Of a stretch of 64,000 nucleotides of DNA, positions 1 through 10,953 are shown piece by piece. The notes beneath the pieces are model-generated. The model was not told the origin of the DNA. It ran no database searches and saw only the letters and a program-made list of their open reading frames with translations. The DNA comes from Tenodera sinensis (lineage: Eukaryota; Arthropoda; Insecta; Mantodea; Mantidae). The stretch covers positions 93,778,412-93,842,411 of the forward strand of contig CM060962.1 in NCBI GenBank assembly GCA_030765045.1. The letters run 5' to 3'. Position 1 is the stretch's first letter; every line of letters begins with the position of its first letter. The translations under genes and the position numbers were made by a program.

Positions 1-1631
1 CATATGGTACAATAGGGTTCTTTTTGGAGACAAATAATAAATAAATAAACAAATAAATATATATAAACAAATAAATTAAATAAACAAATAAGTAATACAT
101 AAATCTGTATAGACATTCACAGCGGCTAGGAAAAAAGTAAACAGCTTTTGTGATAATCACTTTGATGCACTGGAAAATAATAAAAAGTTTGTGAGCAAAC
201 TTTGCAGACCAAAGTCATTTTAAAAGAAAACGGTTTTGTACTGTGAATATCCAAGGAATTAACAGTAATTTTTTCTTCTTTTTCCATCATAGTAATACCA
301 ACAGTCTTTATATTGGATTTTATAACAAATGATTCATTTAGTAAAATTATTTTATTTTATTCTTCAGCTCAAAAATTAAAATTAAATAAATTAAAAGTAG
401 AAGGGTAGATCAGACATGTATGGCTATGCTAGGAGCTGAACCATGAACTTTTGCCTTCTAGTGCTGATACATTTCTAATGAGTCAGGCACTAATTCTCTT
501 ACCAGTGAATATGCATTAAACCCCTTTGTCTGATTTATACATAGTCACCTGTAAGCTTGAACAATGAGTTTAATTCTACAAGTGTAATAACATCATTGGC
601 AACTCACTGTTATTAATACTCTATTACTGGACTCTCAACAAGGTGCTAGGAATAATTTATACATGAAGCTTTTAGAAATTGGTTTTATTTGCTTTAATAA
701 CGTGTGGACCACAGATGAAAAGTTTAATCACAGTTAAAAATCTCAATTCCAAGGGTGGAAGTTGGTAGTGAAACCCAAACATACATGACTTGCTAGCATC
801 ATCAAGCTTTTCAAGGCTGATTCAACTTTCCATCTTAAGCCAATGTATAGTTAATGTGATAAAATATTTCTAAACATTCTGTAGGCCTGTTGATTTAAGT
901 TCAAACCCATTGGCATCAAGTTTTCAAATTTAATTCAACTTTCCATCTTTAGCTTACACAGATTAATTTGGTCCAGGACAATTTCTAAAAGATCTACAAA
1001 TTGATACGTGATAAAGCAGCATGTTTAACTTTGGATCCACATCACCATTTTTGTATTGCTTGTCTATGAAACCATAGGGAACAATTTGTTTGTGGACACA
1101 AGTTGCTTTAATCTGAAGGTCATACCAGACTACTGTACAGTTGTTAACAACATGTGATGTAACTTTATATAATATGTTAGATATTAAGGAACCATTGCTC
1201 GTGTTCTCTATTGTGAAATCTTACTGCGTCATTAAAGTTTCATATGTATACAATTTTGTAAGCTTTTTTGAGATTATTTGCACTCTTGTACTGGCAAATA
1301 AATATTTTGAATTACACAGAGCTGCAGAAGAAGCTATTGCCCCTTAAAATAGATACATCTTCACCTAAGAAGATATAAATATCTAGGGAGACCGACGTAC
1401 ATACTATAACCCTGTATTTATTATTTTAATGTATTAAGATGGTTTATTTTGGTTAAATCTGGGGCATGTGGCTAAGCTGTAAAATTTCCAGCTGCCTTTA
1501 CCATTATACCTGCTTGGTCCAGCACTTTCTCTAGTCTGAGGGATAAAATTTTATCATAAATTTTCAAGTTTTAGTTAATAAGTAAAAAAGGACACTGCAA
1601 AAACTCAGCATTCTCAATATTTGTTACTCAC
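1..1631 (-). other. Intron of the calcium channel gene (downstream of the IVS3 exon)
   Basis: This AT-rich stretch follows the splice donor of the IVS3 exon on the minus strand. I see no conserved channel segment in it; the IVS4 exon should lie below base 1. No transposon ends or RNA genes were recognised. Confidence 0.6.
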
Positions 1632-1715
1632 GTTCACCTCTGAATAAATGATGTCAATAAAGCTGCCAAGAACAATGATGAAGTCGAACACATTCCAAGC
1701 ATCACCAAAATAATT
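1632..1715 (-). CDS. Ca-alpha1D: Cav1 calcium channel alpha-1 subunit, exon for domain IV S3
   Basis: This 84-base exon encodes 28 residues of transmembrane segment IVS3, beginning NYFGDAWNVFDFI and ending IDIIYSEVN. The acceptor AG lies at 1717-1716. The donor is taken as the strong GTGAGT at 1631; a GT six bases earlier is possible but weaker. The exon is phase 0 at both ends and joins the AAG-ending exon at 2428 to give FRFK-NYFGDAW, the normal order in L-type channels. In the protein, IVS3 is part of the fourth voltage-sensor domain in the plasma membrane. The fit to insect Cav1 is judged by eye. No second, alternative IVS3 exon was seen nearby, although vertebrate Cav1.2 has one. Confidence 0.93.
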
Positions 1716-2427
1716 CTGAAAAGAATATTATTTTATATTTTATATAAACACAATGAAATAATATTTATGGTTAATGTATTCAGATAAAAAATATTTATTA
1801 CTCCATAATGCTTTACTTTTCTACATAAATTGCTACTATTTGTCTTCATGTAGAGTGCTGTATTGATTATAAACATTTATGATTATTCCCCGTTTTATAT
1901 TTCCACATGGTGACTAGTTTTTAATAAACATGAAATTTTAAATAGATAAGTAAAATTGAAATGATCAAAGAAACACACAAAGGGTAAAAGGCTCTTCCTT
2001 AGACTGTTTCTAGTTAATTACTGAATATTGGCATTTATTTACATTACATTTACTCTATGTATGGCATTCATCCTGAATTAAATATAGAAAATCTTAACCC
2101 CTGAATGGTTTGGGATTAGTTCTATTAATTTTATTTTATTCAAAACCTTAAACTTCACTTCAATACACATATTATTCTCAAATTACTCAGTTGAATTTGG
2201 TATATTGGCTTAAGTAACTTGCTTTCAGAATTATAATTCAAAAGAGCTAGTATCAAATTCAAATAATAGATTGGTATTTTTCACAAAAAAAGGCAAGTAC
2301 AAATAAAATGGTGTCAAATTTAAAAACAGATACTCAAATTAAAATATAAGTTAAACTAATGATTAAATTTGACAGGTTAAATTGATGAGTAACATAAATA
2401 GATACAAAAATATACATAAAGCTTTAC
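1716..2427 (-). other. Intron between IVS1-S2 and IVS3 exons
   Basis: This 712-base AT-rich intron has consensus GT (2427-2426) and AG (1717-1716) ends on the minus strand. No repeat, transposon or extra exon was recognised in it. Confidence 0.8.
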
Positions 2428-2697
2428 CTTAAACCTAAAGGCAGCTAATTTGAAGACAAATTCCATTGCAAACACAGCTGTGAAGATTATATTCAAGACA
2501 TCTAGGAAGTTTTCATAATATTTTGGTTGATTATGAAACTTCATAGCAAGTGTTATGGTATTTAGCATGATGAGAATAAAGATTGTATACTCAAAAGGTT
2601 GAGATGTAACAAACCACCATACTTTGTACTGGATACGATGTTTTGGAATGTAACGGCGAACTGGTTTTGCTTTCAAAGCAAATTCTATACAGTTACG
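2428..2697 (-). CDS. Ca-alpha1D: Cav1 calcium channel alpha-1 subunit, exon for III-IV linker and domain IV S1-S2
   Basis: This 270-base, phase 0-0 exon encodes 90 residues. It begins RNCIEFALKAKPVRRYIPKH, the III-IV linker, then gives IVS1 (FEYTIFILIMLNTITLAMKF) and IVS2 (ILNIIFTAVFAMEFVFKLAAF), ending FRFK. The acceptor is TTTTTCAG before base 2697 and the donor is AAG|GTAAAG at 2428. The linker and the FEYTIFILI block are closer to L-type (Cav1) than to Cav2 or Cav3, which is the main reason for the Ca-alpha1D call. The preceding exon ends DKNQ, so the join DKNQ-RNCIEFALKA matches the family. No stop or frame break is present. The ATG inside the exon (2676) is not the start of translation. 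Confidence 0.96.
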
Positions 2698-4337
2698 CTG
2701 AAAAAGAGAGAAAACTTTCTGGAAAATTGTTATTCAAGAGTTTCTATAGTATAAAACAGACAGTAATGCATTATCATAATCATAATCTTTATTAGTCTTT
2801 ACTTATTTTGGTTGTTACACAAATGAACAATTTTTATCATAGTGAAGTGGGCAATACAAGAAATAGTGTCCCTTTAGCACAAACAAGACATAGTTGCTGA
2901 AAGTTAAGTACTTAAATTGAGCAAAAAAAACAAAAACCTATGAACTTGCAAATAATGAAACAATTAAGCTTTCAGTTTGCCTTGACTTTAAGGCCATATA
3001 TGACATGAGTGTTAGCAAATTATATAAACTATGCCATATGAGCACATAAGTACAAGACTGGTTTATCAATTTCAACAAAGCAATTTTATGCCTTGCAACA
3101 TGTGGCTTCAATAAATTCATTCCTTGCAGCATTTGGCTTCAAGAAATGCATTCCTTTTTAATTACATCAAATAAAAATACTTGTAGCTGCATAAGTGCTA
3201 TCTGATCCATTAATCATTATCTTGTTTTATACAAAAATTAAAGAAGCATTTTGCAATAAGTGTTTCTCAATTTTCAAGGAGATTTGTAAAGTTTAACAAG
3301 GTGCTTTGCTAGACATTAGGAACAAAGTATAGATGGCTAAAAGAGAAGAGGCAGCAATAGTATAAAGTATTTAGTAAATATTAACCAATAATATTGACTA
3401 TGGGAAGGTTAATTGCCTACTTCACCTAAAAAATGCACAAATACCATCATCTGCTATAGACAGAAATTAATGTATAGTAGAATGTAAACAAACAATACTG
3501 AACAATACAAAGTCTGCCCTGTGTCATAATGATATATCTGGAAAAGAAAGGTGATAATTTCAAAATAATTGAACACAGAGCAGGTACATTTACTGAAATT
3601 TTGTGCCTGATATTCATACCAAATTATGCATTTGAAGGGAGGTAGATGGTGATTGTATTTCAGAGCAAAGGAATGCAATCCTCTCTATCTTTATGTATCT
3701 TTTGCAGTTCCAGTTACTAACTTACTGGGATCCAAAGAGCAGATAAAACATATGAGCTAATAAGACACATTTACAGCTTAAAACTGAGTTCATCAATAGC
3801 ACAAAACAACATTCACCTTTTAAATTTTGGAAGAACTTTCCTCCATTATCAACTGGACATTGACTGATCTTAAGTGGTGTGGCTGATCCATCTGTAGTTC
3901 ATCACTTAAGATCAGTCAATGTCCATTTGACATTGGATGAAACTAGTCACCAAAACATCTTCATGGGAAATGTTTGTTTTGTGTCATTAATCAACTCTGT
4001 TTTCCCACTTGAATGGTTTCCACAACACTGTAATCCACTTTCAGCATTTGAAGATAATACAATGCAATTTATGTTGATGGCTTATTATGCTCATGAAGTT
4101 TAAAGTTTGTTATTAAGTTGAACAAATTCAAAAAGGTTTTGGAATACTGTATAGTGTAACGTAATGTAATGTTTTGATACTGATTATACCATACCTTAAT
4201 GCTTCTAATCCCAATAACTTATTGTTTATTATCTTTTACAACACATTTGGAATGATAACACTTTATTCAACAACTATTTTAATCTCATCTCTGCCAACTG
4301 TAATGCATTTTGCTGTTATTACTTTGAAACGAATGTA
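2698..4337 (-). other. Intron between IIIS6 and IVS1-S2 exons, distal part
   Basis: This is AT-rich intron sequence. Apart from a perfect-looking hairpin at 3855..3924 and the MITE beginning at 4338, I recognise nothing in it. Short open frames here show no family resemblance. Confidence 0.7.
3855..3924. repeat. Short hairpin: 25-bp inverted repeat with 20-base loop
   Basis: The arms 3855..3879 and 3900..3924 are inverted copies with one mismatch (GTGGTG against GTGATG). The loop is 3880..3899. RNA from either strand would fold into a strong stem. No target-site duplication was recognised, so the origin is unknown. Confidence 0.85.
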
Positions 4338-4898
4338 CAGTGCTGTTAGTTTAAGAATCAGCGCTAGCGACAAATGCCACGCTCCCGCCAGTCACCGCCC
4401 GCTCGCCGATAGACGGGACTTTACATGCCGGAAGAAGCTGGCGCGCACTTTTCATGCGTCTGTTAGTTTCGACCTTGGCACGCAGTAGTGGCGTGACTTA
4501 TCAGATGGTTGGCCTTCGTTGTTTCTTTTTATCAATCACACAACCTGTTTCCATAAACTTTTTCACTAACTTGCATACTGAATCTCTGTGAGGAACTGGG
4601 CGATCAGAAAATTTACGTCTAAATTTTCACCTGGTTTTGCAAACCGATTTCTTTCTCAGAAAATAGCTTTTCACTATATATGCACGTTCACTTACTGAAT
4701 ATTTCACCATCATACAAACACGTCCAACTATCTGATAAGTCGTGCCACTACTGTGTGCCAAGGTCGAAACTAACAGACGCATGAAAAGTGGGCGCTAGTT
4801 TCTTCCGGCATATAAAGTCCCGTCTATCGGCGAGCGGGCAGTGACTTGCCACAACGCAGCATTTGTCGCTAGTGCCAATTCTTAAACTAACAGCACTG
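4338..4898. mobile_element. MITE with 175-bp terminal inverted repeats, TA target site
   Basis: The element is 561 bp long. Its arms 4338..4512 and 4724..4898 are inverted copies of equal length (175 bp) with scattered differences, around a 211-base centre. Both ends begin CAGTGCTGTTAGTTTAAGAA and both are flanked by TA (4336-4337 and 4899-4900). TA duplication and a CAGTG start point to the Tc1/mariner superfamily. No coding sequence is present, so it is non-autonomous. The GC-rich arms stand out from the AT-rich intron. It sits 49 bases inside the intron from the donor of the IIIS6 exon. Confidence 0.93.
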
Positions 4899-4947
4899 TA
4901 TAATCTTCCACTGTTCACATATACATAATATAAGAATACATAATTAC

Positions 4948-5149
4948 CTGATTTTTATCTAGTTCACAATTTTTATATTCTTGTTCACCTTCATTTTGGA
5001 AGGTGACAATAACGAAACCAACAAAAATGTTAACCATGAAGAAAGCAATGATGATGATATAAACTATATAATAAGCAGCCACTATAGGGCGGAAGTTATG
5101 GATGGGTCCCTCGTTTTCATCATGTGAATCAATTGACACGTACAGCAGC
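4948..5149 (-). CDS. Ca-alpha1D: Cav1 calcium channel alpha-1 subunit, exon for domain III S6
   Basis: This 202-base exon encodes LLYVSIDSHDENEGPIHNFR, then the IIIS6 segment (YYIVYIIIIAFFMVNIFVGF), then VIVTFQNEGEQEYKN and CELDKNQ. Its first base completes a Gly codon (GG|G) with the pore exon at 29416, giving EGWPG-LLYVSID; it ends in phase 0 at donor CAG|GTAATT. The acceptor is TTTTTTCTTCTTACAG. IIIS6 lines the pore and carries dihydropyridine-binding positions in vertebrate Cav1. Here the family's usual FFMMN reads FFMVN, so the second Met is Val. The exon is intact. Confidence 0.96.
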
Positions 5150-5723
5150 CTGTAAGAAGAAAAAACATCTGATGTGCTGCCTACATTGACTATCATTTAT
5201 TTTTATAGCTATATACAATAGACTTAACAGACTGTTTACAGAAATTTCCACATATATTTTATTCAAAGTTCCAGACTCAAGTAACTGTTTTGATCAAAAT
5301 CATTAGAAGCATTTGAGAAAACAAATGGAAGATAAATAACTTTCCTTAGAAATGTGCTTTGGGATGGGAGAATTTCCTTAATTGCCTTACATCCTTAGAA
5401 GGTACCTCATTTGAAACTTAGACTCTCACTCACTCTCTGTCTGTCTCACTTTCTCTCTCTGTCTCTGTGACAGAACAGCAACTTGAAACTTCTCATCCTC
5501 TTAATTCAGCAGCAACATTTACCACTGCCTAATCAAATGTGAAATGGTTAAATGGTGGATAGGTGGTATTAGGAATAGAATAAATTATCAAGATATATAA
5601 TAGCAATTAAAATATTAGTGGATGATAGAGGACAAAAATTGATAGGATGGGGGAATTCCTTGTAAGAGTAAGGAATAAATGCACAAGGAGTTCAAAGAAG
5701 GTGCAAGAGAAAGAAGAAAACTA
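5150..5723 (-). other. Start of the 24-kb intron (5150..29415), unique part
   Basis: This is intron sequence next to the acceptor of the IIIS6 exon. The only structure seen is CT/GT low complexity at about 5425..5470. The rest of the 24-kb intron is described in the entries that follow. Confidence 0.75.
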
Positions 5724-6975
5724 CGAGGGTTGTTTGATAAGTTCTCAGAAGAGAATAGAAAAAAAGTACTTACGGCATTGGAACTTTTTTTATTTTTCAA
5801 TATAGTCTCCTTGTAGAATAATGTACTTAGTACAGCTATGTTCCAACGCCTTGATCCCATCTCAAAAATGAGACTCCTCCAGGCCTGCAAAATAGTTGTT
5901 AATTCTGGCTATCAATTTTACATTTGAAGAAAATCTTTGTCCACCAAGGAAAATTTTCAGCTTCAGGTAAAGATGGAAGTCTGATGGAGCCATATTAGAT
6001 GCATAAGGGGGTGTGGCAACAATTCTCACCTTAGTTGGTGTAATTTTGCCATGGTGATGGCACATGTGTGCAGGTGCGCATTGTCTTGATGGAAGACAAC
6101 TTTCTTCCTTGCTAAACCTGGCCTTCTTTTGGTTTAATTGGTCCAGAAGGCTAGCATAATACTCTCTAGTAGTGGCTTGCCCACTGGGGATATCATCTAC
6201 AAGCAAAATCTCCTTCACATCCCAGAAAACTGATGCTATTACCTTTCCGGCAGAAAGAATTGTCTTTGCTTTTTTTGGTGGTGGAGAATCAGCATGCTTC
6301 CACTGTTTTGACTCTGAAGTATAGTAGTGAACCCAAATTTCATCTGCAATCACAAACTGCTACAAAAATTCATGTTTGTTGCTTCTAAAACGTGCCAAAC
6401 ATTGTTCCAATACCTCCATTCTCATGCATTTTTTATCCAATGTTAAGAGTTGCGGTATCAATCTTGCAGATAATTTTTTCATATCTAATTCTGCAGTCAA
6501 AATTTGATATACCCTTTCAGATGACATCTGGCAAGCTTGAGAAATTTTATGCACTTTCAATTGGCAATCCTCCATTACCATTTTGTGCACTTTTGCAATG
6601 ATTTCTGGGATAGTGATACATCTTGGCCAGCCACTGCACAGATCATCATCTAAGCTATCCCGACCAAATTTAAATTTGTTTGTTCACAGTTGAATATGAA
6701 GGACCAGTGTATTCAGAAAATCAGCATGAATGTCCTTTGCTTTCATACCTTTCTTTACGAAATACTTAATCAGTGCTCAAATCTGGATTTTTTCTGTCTT
6801 CACAAATCACTACGCAGGAAAAACAATACAGTCATGTCACCACTACAGCTGTCTTCCAAGAACATTGTCATGACACGTGCTTACAGGCAACAGTCCAATG
6901 AATATCACGTGAACAACTCGTGGCACTATGGCTGACCTCTTGTGGTGAATCTGAGAACTTATCAAACCACCCTCG
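5724..6975 (-). mobile_element. mariner element, 1252 bp, with 26-bp TIRs
   Basis: The ends 5724..5749 and 6950..6975 are 26-bp inverted repeats with one mismatch, starting CGAGGGTTGTTTGATAAG on the left. They are flanked by TA (5722-5723 and 6976-6977), the mariner target duplication. Length and layout fit a full-length mariner with one transposase gene, on the minus strand. The gene is broken, so this copy is not autonomous. Confidence 0.95.
5790..6840 (-). pseudogene. mariner transposase (DD34D), decayed
   Basis: Minus-strand frames give, in order, a poorly preserved N-terminus near 6840..6600, the HTH part (MVMEDCQLKVHKISQACQMS, then RVYQILTAELDMKKLSA), the first catalytic region (VIADEIWVHYY), SPPPKKAKT, and the last catalytic region (YASNMAPSDFHLY) followed by LGGQRFSS. 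The C-terminus LEESHF is cut by an in-frame TGA where the family has Arg; the frame then continues to QGDYIEK and a stop at 5790. Another stop lies before VIADE, and a frameshift covers the second catalytic region. The order and spacing fit mariner transposase of about 345 residues, which cuts and pastes DNA at TA sites. The breaks show it is inactive. Confidence 0.93.
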
Positions 6976-6977
6976 TA

Positions 6978-7600
6978 TATCAATGATAGTAATTAGATGT
7001 AGAGGTTCTACACCAAACATACAACCAGGAGATTAAAGTATGAGGAGCCTAATTTACTGTGTTACTCTTAAATGTGTATTGTTTGTTTAGGAGGTATTAT
7101 ATGTAAGAAAAATAAATAAATTCTAAATTAAGAAATATACAATGAGCCAATGAGCGGTAAGAAACACTTTCAATAAAGCCAATATTCAATACATATATGT
7201 GTTCATTAACAAACATATCTTCACACAAGAGGGATTTAACATAATTTCTTAAACATAATTTGCCAAGAACAAGTCCTTTATTTACTGTAAAACTCAGTAC
7301 CTGAGTTAATGTTGTCTAACTGCATTGAGATTACTCCATCAGAGGAGGATGATACTCAGTAATCCAAGGTGCGTTATCATGCACAAAATATTGCAAATAA
7401 AGAGCAATGATACAATGCAGAAATAACATTTTTGGATTTCCATTATTTTATTTGACAGGTTAGGTATTCCTAAGTTTTCTATTCCTTATCTTTATTTAGG
7501 TGAAATATTTGTCCTAAAGATGTCAATACTATCTTGATGCTAACTGCTTCATAACTTTATTAAATTAAATACACAAGGTCACTGGAACTTTTACCTCTTA
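6978..7600. other. Intron sequence, nothing recognised
   Basis: AT-rich sequence between the mariner element and the SINE. No open frame with family resemblance, no repeat ends and no RNA gene were seen. Confidence 0.6.
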
Positions 7601-7617
7601 GGAATCACTAGTCATGC

Positions 7618-7967
7618 TCGCCTACCACCTAGGTAGCCCGGGTCCGATCCCAGGGACCCACATGTGGTATTCGTGGTGGACGTGGTGGACAAGGCGGCAC
7701 AAGGGTGGGTTTTCCCCGGGTGCTCCGGTTTCCCCTCGACACTCATTCCACCAATTGCTCCATTATCACCTTTCCAATCTCCATTTTGCCTGCATTTCAT
7801 ATCATCCCCTTCCTGGCTCTCATACCTGGTGCTTGGCTGACCACCCACTACCAGGTCTTCACTCTGTCTGGTTCATAGGTTCCTGTGCTCCTAACAGGCG
7901 TCGGGCACTAGGCACTGGCTTGTAAGTCCTAGGGGGTGTAAGTCCTACATAAGGGGAGGGTAATCGG
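7618..7967 (+). mobile_element. SINE, family 1, 5'-truncated body
   Basis: This is a third copy of the SINE seen at 45150..45540 and 46567..46893. It begins inside the tRNA-like head, just before a B-box-like GGGTCCGATCCC, and lacks the A box. Shared landmarks are the GGGACCCACATGTGG block, ACCAGGTCTTCACTCTGTC, GCACTGGCTTGTAAGTCCTA and the end GGGGAGGGTAATCGG. The 5' flank ends in GGAATCACTAGTCATGC (7601..7617). The same 17 bases recur at 10316..10332, after the repeat array, so body and array form one insertion. Confidence 0.9.
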
Positions 7968-8350
7968 AAGAAGATGAAGATGAAGAAGACGAAGAAGAAG
8001 ACAAAGAAGAAGACAAAGAAGAAGGCGAAGAAGAAGGCGAAGAAGAAGACAAAGAAGAAGACAAAGAAGAAGACAAAGAAGAAGACAAAGAAGAAGACAA
8101 AGAAGAAGGCGAAGAAGAAGGCGAAGAAGAAGGCAAAGAAGAAGGCGAAGAAGAAGGCGAAGAAGGCGAAGAAGAAGGCGAAGAAGAAGAAGGCGAAGAA
8201 GAAGGCAAAGAAGAAGGCGAAGAAGAAGGCGAAGAAGAAGGCGAAGAAGAAGAAGGTGAAGAAGAAGGCAAAGAAGGCAAAGAAGGCAAAGAAGAAGGCG
8301 AAGAAGAAGGCGAAGAAGAAGGCGAAGTAGAAGGCGAAGAAGATGAACAG
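7968..8350 (+). repeat. SINE tail array, part 1: GAAGAAGGC/GAAGAAGAC-type short repeats
   Basis: Directly after the SINE body the sequence becomes an array of 9- to 12-base units such as GAAGAAGGC and AAGAAGACAAAG. The two other SINE copies end in short AG-rich tails (AAAAAGGAGAAGATGAAA and AAAAGAAGAAGTA in SINE orientation), so this array starts from the normal tail. Long open frames of Lys-, Ser- or Phe-rich codons across it are a by-product of the 3-base period and are not genes. Confidence 0.93.
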
Positions 8351-10315
8351 AACGAAGAAGACGAAGACGAATAAGAACAAGAAGATGAACAAGAACAAGA
8401 AGACAAACAAGAACAAGAAGACAAACAAGAACAAGAAGACAAACAAGAACAAGAAGACAAACAAGAACAAGACGACAAACAAGAACAAGACGACAAACAA
8501 GAACAAGAAGACGAAAAACAAGAACAAGAAGACGAAAAACAAGAACAAGAAGACGAAAAACAAGAACAAGAAGACGAACAAGAACAAGAAGACAAACAAG
8601 AACAAGACGACGAACAAGAACAAGAAGACGAAAAACAAGAACAAGAAGACGAAAAACAAGAACAAGAAGACGAAAAACAAGAACAAGAAGACGAAAAACA
8701 AGAACAAGAAGACGAACAAGAACAAGAAGACGAACAAGAACAAGAAGACGAACAAGAACAAGAAGACAAACAAGAACAAGAAGACAAACAAGAACAAGAA
8801 GACAAACAAGAACAAGACGACAAACAAGAACAAGAAGACAAACAAGAACAAGAAGACAAACAAGAACAAGAAGACAAACAAGAACAAGAAGACGAACAAG
8901 AACAAGAAGACAAACAAGAACAAGACGACAAACAAGAACAAGACGACAAACAAGAACAAGAAGACGAACAAGAACAAGAAGACGAACAAGAACAAGAAGA
9001 CAAACAAGAACAAGAAGACAAACAAGAACAAGACGACGAACAAGAACAAGACGACGAACAAGAACAAGACGACGAACAAGAACAAGACGACAAACAAGAA
9101 CAAGACGACAAACAAGAACAAGAAGACGAACAAGAACAAGAAGACAAACAAGAACAAGAAGACAAACAAGAACAAGAAGACAAACAAGAACAAGAAGACA
9201 AACAAGAACAAGAAGACAAACAAGAACAAGAAGACGAACAAGAACAAGAAGACGAACAAGAACAAGAAGACAAACAAGAACAAGAAGACAAACAAGAACA
9301 AGAAGACAAACAAGAACAAGAAGACAAACAAGAACAAGAAGACGAACAAGAACAAGAAGACGAACAAGAACAAGAAGACGAACAAGAACAAGAAGACAAA
9401 CAAGAACAAGAAGACAAACAAGAACAAGAAGACAAACAAGAACAAGAAGACGAACAAGAACAAGAAGACGAACAAGAACAAGAAGACAAACAAGAACAAG
9501 AAGACAAACAAGAACAAGAAGACAAACAAGAACAAGAAGACAAACAAGAACAAGAAGACGAACAAGAACAAGAAGACAAACAAGAACAAGAAGACAAACA
9601 AGAACAAGAAGACGAACAAGAACAAGAAGACAAACAAGAACAAGAAGACAAACAAGAACAAGAAGACGAACAAGAACAAGAAGACAAACAAGAACAAGAA
9701 GACAAACAAGAACAAGAAGACGAACAAGAACAAGACGACGAACAAGAACAAGAAAACGAACAAGAACAAGAAAACGAACAAGAACAAGAAGACAAACAAG
9801 AACAAGAAGACGAACAAGAAGATGAACAAGAACAAGAAGACGAACAAGAACAAGAAGACGAACAAGAACAAGACGACGAACAAGAACAAGAAGACAAACA
9901 AGAACAAGAAGACAAACAAGAACAAGAAGACAAACAAGAACAAGAAGACAAACAAGAACAAGAAGACGAACAAGAAGATGAACAAGAACAAGAAGACAAA
10001 CAAGAACAAGAAGACGAACAAGATGATGAACAAGAACAAGAAGATGAACAAGAACAAGAAGACGAACAAGAACAAGAAGACAAACAAGAACAAGAAGACG
10101 AACAAGAACAAGATGACAAACAAGAACAAGAAGACGAACAAGAACAAGAAGACGAACAAGAACAAGAAGACGAACAAGAACAAGAAGACGAACAAGAACA
10201 AGAAGACGAACAAGAACAAGAAGACAAACAAGAACAAGAAGACAAACAGGAACAAGAAGACGAACAAGAAGATGAACAAGAACAAGACCAAGAAGAAGAA
10301 AAAGAAGAAAAAGAG
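8351..10315 (+). repeat. SINE tail array, part 2: 18-bp minisatellite, about 105 units
   Basis: The unit is AAACAAGAACAAGAAGAC, with two main variable places: A or G at position 1, and GAAGAC or GACGAC at the end. Some units are 20-21 bases (GAAAAACAAGAACAAGAAGAC) and cluster at 8510..8710. Near the 3' edge it degrades to AAGAAGAAAAAGAAG before the right target-site copy at 10316..10332. The + strand is nearly free of T. Period 18 keeps several frames open on both strands for more than 650 codons, but none resembles a protein. Confidence 0.95.
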
Positions 10316-10332
10316 GGAATCACTAGTCATGC

Positions 10333-10941
10333 CATAAATTTGGGACGAAATATCTTTCATATTGCATTATTCCAATATTATCCCAATTTACAGTATTTTG
10401 TTAACTGCTGTTGCTGGTATACATGCATTTACAAAAGTTTAATATTCCATTTTACACTACATCTTCATTTCTAAATTGTTTTATTAGGAACTACATTTTT
10501 CAGGTACAACATCTAACTTTCTGCAATAGTTTCGAAAATTCTATAAGGGCCCCAAAGCTTCTGCAACTTATGTTTGAGTCATTCATACAAGGCATAATTT
10601 TAACTTTCCACATTTGGGGATAGAGAGGAAATAGCAGGATACAGTATCATTGCTTATATCTGCCTGTTATGTGACTGAAAATGTGTAGAAAACCTGAAAA
10701 GACTTTATGAAAATGTTTTTATTCAAATATCAAAGTTCCACTGGCGGTCATTTCACCACCGCACCAGAGAGAAGGCTGCAGGTAACTATAACCAGCAATG
10801 GCAGTTGGGTCCTCAAGGTTGAGAATCTAAGCTAGAGCTTCCAAAACTAGTCCCTCTAATAAGTTTAGATGACAATGTTACCACAGGCGATAAAGTTTAG
10901 ACACCACTAATTCAAATTTCCCTAAAATATTTATTCCTTTG
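10333..10941. other. Intron sequence, nothing recognised
   Basis: No gene, repeat end or RNA gene was recognised between the minisatellite-bearing SINE and the next SINE. Confidence 0.55.
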
Positions 10942-10953
10942 TTTACAATGTTT

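Noticed and set aside
1141..1347. 68-codon plus-strand frame with hydrophobic composition
   Set aside because: No family resemblance, AT-rich intron position, no flanking signals.
8351..10315. CRISPR-like array
   Set aside because: There are no spacers between the 18-base units and the rest of the window is animal DNA.
7859..10360. Open frames of more than 650 codons on both strands across the minisatellite
   Set aside because: They arise because the unit length is a multiple of three and has no stop codons. The products are pure repeats with no family resemblance, and they overlap in several frames at once.
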